64,000 bases of DNA from Brugia malayi (lineage: Eukaryota; Nematoda; Chromadorea; Rhabditida; Onchocercidae): NCBI RefSeq assembly GCF_000002995.4, contig NW_025062475.1:124001-188000 (forward strand). The letters are read 5' to 3'. The position numbers and the translations under genes were made by a program. This document shows, in pieces, positions 49,521-61,402 of the stretch; position 1 is the first letter of the stretch, and every line of letters starts with the position of its first letter. The notes beneath the pieces are model-generated. The model did no database searches. It saw nothing but the letters and a program-made list of their open reading frames with translations, and was not told the origin of the DNA.

Positions 49521-51210
49521 CTAAAATGTGTAGAATGTTTTATTTTTTCTCTCTTTATGTTCGATTTGAAATCCAAAATTACAAATATAAATTGTTTTTC
49601 AATCAGAAATTTCAAGTTATTCAGTGTTTCTTTTCATTGCTTTTTATAAATTTGTAATTAAAGTAAAAACTAGTTGTACTCGATTTTAATTTCTACAACA
49701 AAGTATGAACAATGATTAATGGATGCAAACATTTCAGGGAAAAGAAAAAACAAAGTATCCAAATAAACAGAATAATTCAAATAGGTAAAATAGTATTATA
49801 TTTTTAAAAGTTAACGACCGCTTTCAACTACTGAGATACTGATTGTTATCAATTATTATAATTTACTCAATATTTTATATCACATCATTTATTGATAATT
49901 TTAAATAATAAAAATTAAATGAAAATATAGTAATTCAAATAGAGTTCAAAAAAAAATGAAAATTTTTTTTTTTAATTTTGTTTCAGATGAATGCTTAGCT
50001 TTCATTTTTTTTTTTTTTACCATAATTAATGTTTATACACAGTATTTGTCCTAATATTTTGAAAATTTTACTGACATATTATTGTACTTTAAAATGCTTA
50101 CTAAAAAAAAGAAACTTATGCTTATACTTATAAAATTTCACTTGATTATTTCACCAGATATCTATTTAATTACAATCATAAAGCTAATCAGTAAACATTT
50201 TATGTCTTATTACACATTTCTGTTAGTCGTTGTTTTTTTTTTTTTTGTTTTTTCTTTGTTTTGTTTTCAAACTTTTAAAACTTTTCTTTTCATATTTTAA
50301 TTTTACATTTAAGATTGCTAATGTACTGTCAATCTTAACTAATACACTGTCTAATGTTTGCTTTTAACATTTATTTTGTTTACTTATAGTCTGTTTCTAT
50401 GTTGCACACATCTCACAAATATTTGTTCTCTAAATCTTCTCAAAATTTCTCTCTTCTTGCACTAGCATTTAGAATATATCAATAATAACATTTATCTTAG
50501 TAAAAATTATTTTTATTGCTTAATTTATCTAAGTCATTAATTATAATTTCTAATCAATTATACTTACATCGCAATTGGTTGATAATTTTTGTGTTATAAT
50601 TAATTACCAAAAGTAATCAATAGTTTATTGATTTCTTTTAGTTTGGTCAGTTTTTTTTTTTTTTTTCAAAATTTAACTTTTCACAAAATTTTTCTCTCTG
50701 CAACCCTCATATTTCTTCTAGAAAGCAAATTTTATCTTTTCTTTTTCTTCTTTTTAATGATTTTTTATCACTACTAACACATCTGTAGTAAATTCATTTC
50801 ATATTAATTTGTAATTTCAATTTCATATTAGACTGAATATTTGGACTAAACAAAGAAAAAAGAACCAAAAAATAATAATCAATGAATGAATGAACATTTG
50901 ATTGTATATCACTTTAATACATATAATATTTTATAATATATCATTATTGATTTGAAATTGAATTAATATATAAGATGTGCATCATTTATTCTATTAATTC
51001 TTAAATAACATTTATTAATTTTTATCCATCTATTATATCTTCTTAATTATTATTGTTATTATTATGATTCAAGTATGAAAATTTTAGATTTTAACTTATC
51101 TGAAATATTTATGATATGGAAAGGATGAAGATGAAATTGCCGTAATATCATCATTGATTAATTATCATCATATTGCTTATATTGCATTTTGATGTTAAAA
51201 CAATTAGAAA
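49521..51210. promoter_or_regulatory. Divergent intergenic region: RING-H2 gene / repeat-rich membrane protein
   Basis: About 1.7 kb of AT-rich sequence with poly-T tracts and no supported exon. It should hold both promoters. A candidate trans-splice acceptor (caattag at 51201-51207) lies 3 nt before the ATG at 51211. Confidence 0.45.
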
Positions 51211-54200
51211 ATGGAAATTATGCGGAATGGTTACTGCGCTATAAAATCAGCTATTTTAGCAGTAATCGAATGGCGTTCCGCTGCTTCTGCACCATATTTT
51301 ATGTTTATTAATAGTGCTTTTTGGTAAGTGAATATTATTTTTTTTTTTTAAAAAAGAATAAGTTTTTGTAAAGATATTTAAATGATAAAATGATAAATAT
51401 ATATCCAGTTATTATCTGTGTTCGATTGTATTGAATAATCGATTGATCTTAATTATGTGATAAGAGAAGAGATAGTATGTGATAATTTAAAAGGAAGGTA
51501 AAGTGTCTTTTATTTCGATAAAAGAATATACTGTAGAAAAATTGCAAATAGAAAAAGTTGATTCTAAAAAATTGGATCAAAACATATCTAAAAAGAAAAA
51601 GAAGAGAAACGACTAAATGTAAAAGTTACTGGAAAGATTATTTAAGTCTCAAATTTTTTGAGCGTTTCTTTTTTTTTTTTTTTTTGTTATAAAAGATTGC
51701 TTTCGTTTCATTTTTCTTTATTTTTAGGTGGAGTGTTTTTTATTTGGATAAAGGAACACAACTACGATTATTGATCTCATTTGCTGCAGGTGTCTTCAGT
51801 TGGGATATTTTATTATCCTCAACTTATGATCGAAGTATTTTGTGCCATATCTTAACATGGCCTATACGAAGTGTATTGAGGGTTAGTTTTTGCAAATTTT
51901 AGCTAAAAAGTTTTTAATCGAACACTTTTGGTTAAGTTTATTGCGGTTTGAAAAATGAAATAAAGGAATGAAAATTAGGACAACAGAATTTAAAACTATA
52001 AAAATTCATTTTAAAATATGATTTTTAGAGTGAAATACGATTGTAACAATATAATTGGCATTATGCTAAGTTATAGATTAAATTTCTTTCAGTTCTGTCA
52101 TTTTGATCATTAATAACTTTTATTTTGTGATTCATTAGCATTGATATAAATTTGAATGATAACTCTAGTAATTTCAAAAATATTTACTATTTCTTTTTTA
52201 CAGACGGCAAGCGTAGTAATGGCATTGTACAGTGCAAAGTTCCTTTATTTGACCGAATTTGAAAAAGCATGTTGGAGTGCATATAGTGCAGGTTTTCTTT
52301 TTTTGATTTTTTAAAGATTACATTGTCAGTAAACACATAAACAATGATATATACTTTTGGCAGTTGTACTTTTTACTTCCTATAATTTTTATAGTATTTA
52401 CTTTGTAAAGATGTGCTTCTTAATGTGCTTTTTATTGAATTTGACCTCTTATAACTCGTTATTACTTAATTTTCTTTTTTATTTGATCGCATTCTAAAAA
52501 AAAATTTTACTTTTTTAGTTGGATTATTAATGATAAACCCGGTATGGCTATACTATCAAATACCACAAAAGATCAACGAATGTTTATATACAGTGTGCAT
52601 AACAACGAAATATATTGCTGAGATAACTATCATTTCTCCTTTCTGTAAATTTTATAGAATTCTTGATTATATCATCAGATTAAAATGGCTGATAGGTTTG
52701 TTTTCCTTATTTTAAATGTTAAAAAATTTTTTCTTTTTAATTTCATGTTTTTGTTGATATTCTTTCTGTTGCTATTTAAAATGTTTTAGTTTTTTAAAAC
52801 TAAAATTTCCAACAATTTTAGGAAAGCTTTGAAGTGTTTAAGAAGTTATTTTTGTCTTTTTTCTTATGTTTTGAAAGAAGAATAATGTCTTTCAACAATG
52901 TTTTATTTATTTTTTTATTTTTTTTTTTTTATGATTTTTTGTTTCTTTCCTTTGTTGGAAGAATTTGAGAGATATAAAATTTTTATTTCGAACTTTTTTT
53001 TTTTTTTCCAGCAATACTAGAAAAAATCATGGAAGAATTACTGAGGATAAAAGCAACAGTAAGAAGTATCTATGTTGCAACAATTACTAAGTTATGCGTT
53101 GGAAAAAATGCTGTGCTAAATGTTACAATTTCAACCTTATTCAATCTTAAGAATTTCATATTATGCACAGTTTACGAATTTAGAAGTAAATTTTATAAAT
53201 TTTTCACTACTATCAAAATTTCTTATTATCTATGAAAATATTGTTTAAAGTTAATAATTGGCATGAAAAATAGTAATATGTATATTTACAGTGGCAGTTA
53301 TAAATGGAATAGTATTTCTGGTAATGACTACAAGGAATGGAATATTAAATGCAATAATGAGTACAAGGAATGGAATAGTTTTCATAATAACATTTCTCAA
53401 AGATGGAATATTTTTTGGATATTTGACACTTAAAAATGGTTTAATTGGCATGATTCTACGATTAAAGCACTGTTTAAATGTGGCATTTATTAGATCAAAA
53501 GATGCATTATATTATACTATTATTGCTATAAAAAATTATATTCATTATACATTTGTCACTGTTCAAAATTCAATTTTGAATTTTTTTTCTGCTCTTATAA
53601 GATGGATAAAAACGAAAATTGTTAAACCAATACGGAATGCTTGTCGTGCAATTATTCAATTTCTACAATATTGGCTGTTTGCTCATTGGTGGCCTAGTCT
53701 TAAGTCTTGGTTTATTCTAAATATTACACTTCGGCTACAATTACTTTTTAACTATTTCTGCTTTGGTCTTGTATATATTTTTCATGGCTATTGGTTTAAT
53801 CCATTTATTGTTTTTCTTTCAAGATATTTCAAATGTTTTTATAATTTTTTTCAACAGTCTATCTTGAATCCAGTTAAAATGTAAGTGATTTTTGATTCTA
53901 AAAATTTCAATTATTTTAATTTTAAATTATTCCAAAATGTTTATGATTATTTTAATAATCTTTGTTATCTGTTTGTGTTATAGTAATTTTTAGACTTCGT
54001 TTCTTTGCATATTTCAGATGGATTAAACACCAAATTGATAAAGTTTTGGTATATATAAAACGATTGTTGCGTACTTTAGCGATAAGAGTGCGCGACAGTA
54101 TATTATGGCCTTTCTTTGTATTACTTATTTCATTAATGCATAAGGTATGTACTCTTAGTTTATAGTTTCTTTGCTTTTGACTTCAAATCAAGACAGTATC

Positions 54201-55614
54201 TTTTAATATACGGGAATAAATGGATAATGATTTTTTTTTTTTGATACCTCTTGAATGACCTCACTTACTTGTCAAAAAACTACTTAAAGTTTTTTTTTTT
54301 TTTTTTTTTTTAATTTTTTGTAGGCATTCTTTTCAGCATTTTTTTGACAATTTCAGGTCTGCGCACAACTTTATCGAATTTTACTGCAGCCGGTAATTGA
54401 TATTCTATATGAGAAATATAAAGTATGCGAGGACTACTTATTAATTTATTGTTTAGGTCCGGTTTGCCAAGTTGTTGTCAATCATATTCCTGAAAGATCG
54501 CCATTTTGCGGTAAGTAATTTACATTTGTATTCTCTAAATCTTTTATATCTCAGATTTTTTTTTTTACCAATGATACTTAAAGTACTATACTCTTTGTCT
54601 TTACACCGCTGTTTTTTTAAAAAAATAAATTCCAACAACTTTCTGATAAAAAAATCTCTAGAATATTGATTGGTATAGAACAAACACAACAAATCTTATA
54701 ATTTTAATGTAATATGAGATTTTTTTTTTTTTTTTTTTTTTGCGATACAATTAGCTGTTTAGATGATACAGATACTGAATTAGCGGATTTGCTACCACCT
54801 GGTTTCAGTAATGAAGAAGAATCTGACATTGAAGAAGCCTCCGACAAACCTTCGTTACCAAGTCGATCTCTTAGTCCTTTCACAGGTCATTTTTAAATTT
54901 CTGTATGTTTTCGAGCCAGATTTATTAAGCAAAATACAATAAGCTATTTCATTCTTTTCACTATCACTGTGAGAAATGATTTTCCTTTTTTCCCTCATCT
55001 TCAGTTTCAGATATATTTGTGTAGGCAACTTAATTTGTATCTTTAAAACTATTATTTTCTAATAGTTACAAGTCATTACTTTTTTGTTTTTAGAAGATGA
55101 ACGTGATTTTGTTCGTGGTTTGAAATTCCCGAACTTAGATAGTTCAGACTCAAGCGAAGCTGAATTCGCACTGAGAACGAAGTCAAATTCTCAGAAATCG
55201 TTGAGAAAAAGACCAAAGATCCATCCAAAAGATCCAGCACCATCGACTTGCAGTGATAAGTTAATTTCAAGAGCACATAAAACACAGAACGATGAAAATA
55301 AATATAAGCGTTCATCGTCAACAAGTAGTCATTCTGAAAGTATGCCTTCATCGTCTGCTCAGAATGCATCAGATGATGCGAATCTTCAAAACTTAGATGC
55401 ATTTGATTTTGAATCGGAGAGTTGTCCGGGAGCAGAATTTCAGAGAGATACTGTGGAAATTCAAAAATTGGAAGATTCCAATGATGAAAGATCAAATGAT
55501 AGAAAGCAAAATATGGATCAGAAGAAAATGGGAGAAATTGAAGTTTGCTGTGCAGAACAAATGAGCTTAGCAACAGTTTTTAAGGATGATAGCTTCGAAA
55601 TTCTCGATAAATAA
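51211..55614 (+). CDS. Membrane protein with 11-residue hydrophobic repeats and C-terminal LIR-like motif
   Basis: Ten exons (about 51211-51323, 51728-51881, 52204-52290, 52519-52695, 53012-53186, 53292-53880, 54019-54144, 54357-54512, 54761-54886, 55094-55614) join with agreeing phases into about 740 residues. The N-terminal third has hydrophobic hairpins around WRSAASAPYFMFINSAFWW and LRLLISFAAGVFSWDILL. A central region (53303-53665) is eleven consecutive 11-residue units such as NGILNAIMSTR, NGIVFIITFLK, DGIFFGYLTLK and NGLIGMILRLK, with K/R at position 11 and usually N/D at position 1. Further amphipathic segments follow (WIKHQIDKVLVYIKRLLRTL). From about residue 525 the protein is hydrophilic, acidic and Ser-rich (ELADLLPPGFSNEEESDIEE), ending FKDDSFEILDK. 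FEIL preceded by acidic residues fits an LC3-interacting motif and resembles the tail motif of FAM134/RETREG ER-phagy receptors. Orthology to that family is inference only; a lipid-droplet or other membrane-curvature protein is the main alternative. Confidence 0.72.
53303..53665 (+). repeat. Eleven consecutive 33-nt / 11-residue coding repeats
   Basis: Within the sixth exon of the gene at 51211-55614 the frame divides into exact 33-nt units starting at 53303, each encoding 11 residues. The first three units are similar at DNA level (acaaggaatggaat recurs exactly 33 nt apart near 53329 and 53362), suggesting duplication more recent than in the later, diverged units. Confidence 0.85.
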
Positions 55615-57360
55615 TACACATATTTCGAAGTTTATTGCTTGTGTAATTTTTATACTGTACGTAGGTCATAGGTCAATCATAAGAGCGAAAGCAGGAAGGT
55701 TTAGAATATTAAGCTTCATTTTCTGACATCCTTTTAGCATTAACATTTCCCAGAAATCTTCACATTCTCTTTTCAATTACTATATTCCTGTTCTCAAAAA
55801 ATTTGTTTTTAAAAAAAAGCTATATTGAACGAATGTAAGCATTTCTCTCATTCAATGCCCTTAATGAGTACTACTTCTTTATGAGCTCTTTCAATGTCAT
55901 TCGGATTTCATATTGAGTTCTGATAATTTTAATAACAATTAATTGCATTTCTCTAGAGTTTTGAAAGAACTTATTCTGCTTTTGCAACACCAATTACAGT
56001 TATGTTAATTGAATTCATATGTTCATCACAATTAGATTTGCATTTTCTTGTTATTTAGTATAGAATAGTAAATGCTTTGATATATTTTTGCACATCTTTA
56101 CATCATATGTGTGCATTGTTGACAGTGACAGCATTTTAATAATATCCAACGTTCAAATCTAGCAGATATATTTTGTGACCTACGTCTTTACGCATGATTT
56201 TTTTACATTCAAATTAAAGCTTTGCAACTTATTAATCTTAGTGGTGAGTGCACTATGTCAGTGAGAGAATGAAAAGTGAAGACAATTGTGACTTACTAAA
56301 GTCAAAAACTGAAATTCTTTGAGAAGAAAATACAGCTGGAGTGAAAAAAAAAATTAAAAAGAAAAAGTACTGATGTTATCATTGGAAGTGCTCATAATTC
56401 GAAATGTATTACCTAAATATATACTATTTGGACAAAATTCCACTTAGCATCAAGAAGAAAGTAGATGTAGATTAGTTAGACGTTATATTATTTCTCTTTC
56501 TACAATTTATGAAGTTTGTAAATCTCTTAGTATCTCGCCTGAAATATAAGGTTGCCAATTTTAAATCCCTTAACCATGCAGAATCTTAGTAGCCCTAGTA
56601 ATTATTTTCTCAATCACTTGATTAAGAATATATATGTGTATATCGAATATGTTTATATTGAAGCAGCAACTATTCACAAGCTGAATCCATTAAAAATGAA
56701 TAATGGAAAAAATAAGTTGAAACCTAATAGTATCTGCAATTCTAAACTAATTGTGTAAATATGAATATGCGACAAGCGCTAATAGACTTTCAATAATTGT
56801 GCTTAGCGGTTGTCACATTACAGGATTAGGATTACAGGATTAATGCTCGACGGGTAAAGCAGATATGAATAATTAATAAAATGACACGCCTAAGTATACA
56901 TTGCATATTTAGGAGTATTTGATTAATCCATGCAGCTGCACTTCTAGTTTTAACATGAAAAATCTAATTTCTTGTTTTTTTGGACTAGTAATCACAATAA
57001 ATTCAAACTACACTCATAAAAAACTGAAATGCAACTTGCAATTAATAGGATCGTCAGTTTCAGTGTGATATCACTTGTAAGAGCACATAAATACACAGGC
57101 AATTTGTATTCAGCCAAAAATATTCATCAGAAGCAGCAATCACGAATACTTCAATCGCGCCATCATATGTTCTAATTCGGAGATATTTTTCCTGTTAAAT
57201 TTTCCGAAAATTAATGTTTGTTTAAAGCCTAGACTAAAGCAGCAATAAAATTCTAAATTAATTTGAAAAAGGAAAACAAAGTACACACTCAAAATTTTTT
57301 CTTAAAACCAAGCTCATCAAATTTATGCGCCAAAAATGATCAAAAAAATAATCCATTATA
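55615..57360. other. Intergenic region between convergent genes
   Basis: About 1.75 kb between the stop of the repeat-rich membrane protein and the stop of the C2-domain gene. Composition is slightly less AT-extreme than in other gaps. Open frames such as 56552-56758 have no family or splice support. Nothing else was recognised. Confidence 0.55.
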
Positions 57361-60294
57361 TTACCTCAATTTTTCGAATACTTCTTCCCTTGTCATCTTT
57401 TGTAATCGTGGACATGTTTCAGTGAGAAAAGGCCTGAGCGGTATTGGTGGTGATGGAGCCAATAATGGCGTGTTATTATATGACTCACCATGTGGAAAGG
57501 TTTCACATGAAATAGAGAGCTGAAATAAAGAGCAAATGAAAGATTAACAATCAAAGATGTGCATTTTTGCATGTATTTATAGCAAAGAGTACAGCTTTGA
57601 ATGTAGAGTGATCGGTAGAAAGAACTTAAAGTAATAAGTAAATTTTAACAATATCTTCAGTATATTTTAACATATTTTAACAATATCTTCAGCACTTTAG
57701 ATCAGAAATATGGAAACGATTTTTTTTCACCTAAAATACTAAGTTATATATCAGTATAGCTAATAAACATAACAACAATCGTAATAATACAACAAAATAA
57801 ATGCTTACAGTTATCAGTGGTGCTTGATCTGAAATTGATAAATCTGACATTTCGTACTCCGATTTTCTTGTATCAGTAGGTGGCAGTTGTAGTGATATAA
57901 AACCAATTACTTTATCTGCTCCAACAATACAACGCTTCCATAATTTCACGACCAAATTTTGACGACTTCTTGATACCTAAAACAGAAAGAATCTGCTGCT
58001 CAATTTGGAAAATTAAAATCAAACTCATTGGGAAAAGATTAAGGAATTAAAGCTTTCTTTACATTGTTGAATTATTCTGTACATAAAATTATGAACAAAC
58101 ATTGAATGTTTCCGTCCAGTTCCATTCTGGATGTAATGATCCAGCACGTACCGGTGAACTCAAAGTACGTCCATCTTCTCCAATCACCGTTAGATAAGTT
58201 GATGGCGCAACAGCATCACCTCTGTAAAAGGAAAATGTGCATTAATTTCCTTAAGAAAAACTATTAACGAACATTGAACATTACCGTCCAGTAAAATATT
58301 TGAAAACTAGGGAAAAATTACCTGGAATTGAATGAAAGTGGCAAACGACGAGCCGAATAAACGGTTAATCTGATTCGATAAGATGGACTTGTTGGACAAA
58401 GTTCACGTATTGCTGTACGCGGAACATTAATTGCATGCGGTGAAGTATTTCGTGAACTACTACTGTCAAGATTCAACGGTGGAGGTCTCAGTACTAAAAT
58501 ATTTTTTGAACAGTTAAAATTAAATTTTCAAATGTCCGAAAAATTTTTCACTCACTGTAAAAAAAAAAAAAAAAAAACATAAAAATGATATTCCAAGATA
58601 GAATAAAAGTAGCAACAAGAAACTTAACTTGATCAGCGATCCTTGAAGAACGAGGAGGAGATGAAGAGAAGGCACGACGTTGTGGTAGTGGAGATGCTAG
58701 TCGTTTTGATGTATAACTTGATCCTTTTCTACTGCAGGACCTTGATCTGGCACGAGTAACTGATCCATTTTGTGGTAAACTACCATTTCTCATCCATTCC
58801 AACCTTTCCATCAATAGTCGTATATGTGATCCAAGATCAATTTTTATCTGCAGCACTAAAGTTATGACAATTTAATTGATTAATTAACAAATTGAGCATC
58901 ACGACTTAAGTCCTTAAAAGTTAAAAGTGAAAGTTGTAAGTTCACTTGTATTTTGGTATCCCAAAATCTTCTAATAATAACAACAACAGATGAAGAGCAT
59001 CTTAAAAAATTGTTCATAATCGAGGACCTGCTTAACTTAATCAAATTCATTCTGTCAAATAAACGATCAAAATTTAAAAAAAACTCGATTTTTGAAAACA
59101 AACCAAAGCAGAAGCTGAGAATCCGGGACCAGCAAACAGAAAATCTCGACAGATGATAAAAGGAGGAATAACAAGTTCCTCTAACGGCACTTCACAGATT
59201 CCTAACCTTTTCATCTGTAAAATTCGGGCTGCTTTAATTGTAATCCTTATATTAAGCTTTGTTTGCAGAGCACAAATTTCTTTGAGACCCAAAACACAGT
59301 AAAAAGAAATATGAAATTACACATGCATCACTCTTTCTTCGCGGAACAGTCAACAACACTATTCATAAAAGAAAAAAAAAAATCATGAAACCAGTAAAGA
59401 AAAACTATATTGGACACGAAAGCTTCCAAACAAAAACTGAAAACATCAATTTTTCCCAAAAAGAAATTTTTCCCGAATTTATTTTGAAAAAAGTCTTTCT
59501 ATCAATGATTACCAATAATATAATAGTGAACTGAATCGAATTTGGGGAAATTTAAACTAACAGAATATTTTCCCAATGTGTTCAATTTCGCATAAATTGC
59601 TAACAACAACGATGACCGTTTCCATAAATTAACCAATTCCGGAATCATCTTAATCCGTATAACACGTTTATGTCGGAAATGAATGACATTACCATTGAAG
59701 TGCTTTGCATGTATGCGAACCCTTGCCTTCAGTGATGTAGATGCAGCATCTATCGATGGAAATTGATATTCCAGAATAAATCTAAACTATGAAAATTGAG
59801 CAATATAAAAGTTAGAATATCAATAAAGCATGATGAAATTACTCAGTTATTGTATAACTTTTAATTGGGCCAACGAAACAAAAGGGATGAAAAATTTAAA
59901 AGAAAAAAAAAAAAAAAAAACAGTACCCAAACAAGGATCGTTTTCTGATCACTTCCATGATAAATTCATCTTCTTCATTCATGCAAACATCTTCTACATT
60001 TAACCTTACGAATGTAATATCCCTGAGAATACGTGATGCATTGATATTTTCAAAAACTTCTGCAAAGAAAAAAACCCGAATATCTTGCAGAATAAATAAG
60101 ACACAAAACAATACAATTTATTTGGCTTTTAATTATGAATCAAATAAACACATTAATCTAATTTATTTTGTTACTAATAACTGTTAGTAAATGAGATTTA
60201 ATTATAACTCTATAGAATTAATTATTACGTATTCATAATACTTACGATAAGTGTTATCATTGATATATTTTGGCGCTTCATCGTAATTAGTCAT
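57361..60294 (-). CDS. C2-domain protein of unknown role
   Basis: About nine exons (first 60294-60246, last about 57523-57361) encode roughly 480 residues. The N-terminus MTNYDEAPKYINDNTY leads to FENINASRILRDITFVRLN and a basic, beta-rich region (VIHFRHKRVIRIKMIPELVN; NIRITIKAARILQMKRLG). Then comes a helix with DLGSHIRLLMERLEWM, an Arg/Ser-rich linker (VTRARSRSCSRKGSSYTSKR) and a C2 domain at about residues 320-430. The C2 domain reads YRIRLTVYSARRLPLSF, TYLTVIGEDGRTLSSPVRAG, LHPEWNWTETF, LVVKLWKRCIVGADKVIGF. The usual calcium-binding DPY segment is replaced by APSTY, so membrane or protein binding without calcium is likelier (inference). It ends TREEVFEKLR. No orthologue is recognised; the middle region might be a second diverged C2 fold. 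Exon joins in the middle are the weakest. Confidence 0.62.
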
Positions 60295-61402
60295 TTTGGT
60301 AATACAATAAGTTTCTTCCGGTTATCAACGAATATTACTTCATCAGAATCTATGTGATTTTGATAATTATTTCAGTACCAATGAATAATGCAAATAAAAA
60401 ATATGAATGAAAATTAAAATTGTCAATTTATTAAACAACAACAAAAAAAAAAAAAAACACAACAAAAGGAGAATATTCAAACCGCGAATTACCATGGGGA
60501 AAAAATATGTTAAATGCAGTTTTGGAAGTCGCCGAGAGCAAGAGAAGCGGCTAAATTTGCTGAGTGTTTCCCGCTTAGCTCGAGAAGTGGTCAATATCTA
60601 ATGATTTATTCTCGATGATTATTATGTTTCCAATGGTAGAAAGTTTTTCCAAAATTTATCATACTTTTAACTTAATTTTCCTCTTTAATAATTGGATAGT
60701 AACTTTTTCTTAATTCAGTTATTTTTTATTAAAATTAACTTTATCTTTGTTATTTTTATGCAGTATTCTCGTAAATAAATTTCTTTATGCAGTATACTCC
60801 CTCTCTTCTTCATTTTATTTGCTTACTTCTAATTTTAACTATAATGTTAAAGTGATACAGATACTTTGATGAGATCCATGTGTTATTTAAATGTTTCAAA
60901 ATAAACCTATCAATTTATTTGTTCAATATTTAGCACATCTAATGCTTCACTTTCTTTTATTAGCTAAATAAATATTGATGTATTCATATTAGCATTGATT
61001 AGTGTAATTTATTTTATAGTCTTATTGTTCGCAAGATTCGAAAGTAAAATCTTTTTAAAAACTCAATTTGTTGTGCTTTGCTCTTCCATTTTGAATTTCG
61101 AAATTTCTCATTCTCTTTTTCTACAAAAAATAAATATAAGAAAACTGTTGGCATTTAAAGCAGATTGATTTATGAGTATTATCGAATGGGAAATTTGACC
61201 ATTTATTGGAAAATAAAGTTCTGCTTTCCAGGTGATTCAGTTTCTTCATTTCATTTTTCCATCGTTTTAGATTTACGCTTGTTGTGTAGCGTTTGATATT
61301 TATTTTCCAGAAGAAATTTTACACGTATTTTAGATGCGATAAATAAAGCTGCTGTTAATCAATAAAATATGTAAATCTTATAATTTATTCGCTACTGTCC
61401 AC
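60295..61402. promoter_or_regulatory. Divergent intergenic region: C2 gene / MADF-BESS gene
   Basis: 1.1 kb between two divergent start codons. It includes a GC-richer stretch at 60475-60601 with a short open frame (listed separately). The rest is AT-rich with no recognisable element. Confidence 0.45.
60494..60601 (+). CDS. Possible 35-codon ORF, unrecognised
   Basis: The ATG lies in a strong context (ACCATGG) and opens a basic 35-residue frame, MGKKYVKCSFGSRREQEKRL ending AREVVNI, that stops at TAA. The segment is clearly GC-richer than its flanks, which in this window usually marks coding sequence. It lies between divergent promoters. It may be a small gene, a 5' exon or upstream ORF of the MADF gene, or chance. 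Confidence 0.25.
   Translation: MGKKYVKCSFGSRREQEKRLNLLSVSRLAREVVNI

Noticed and set aside
55076..55573. 165-codon minus-strand open frame
   Set aside because: It is antisense to the last exon of the repeat-rich membrane protein, whose frame and splice sites are supported; it is a shadow frame.
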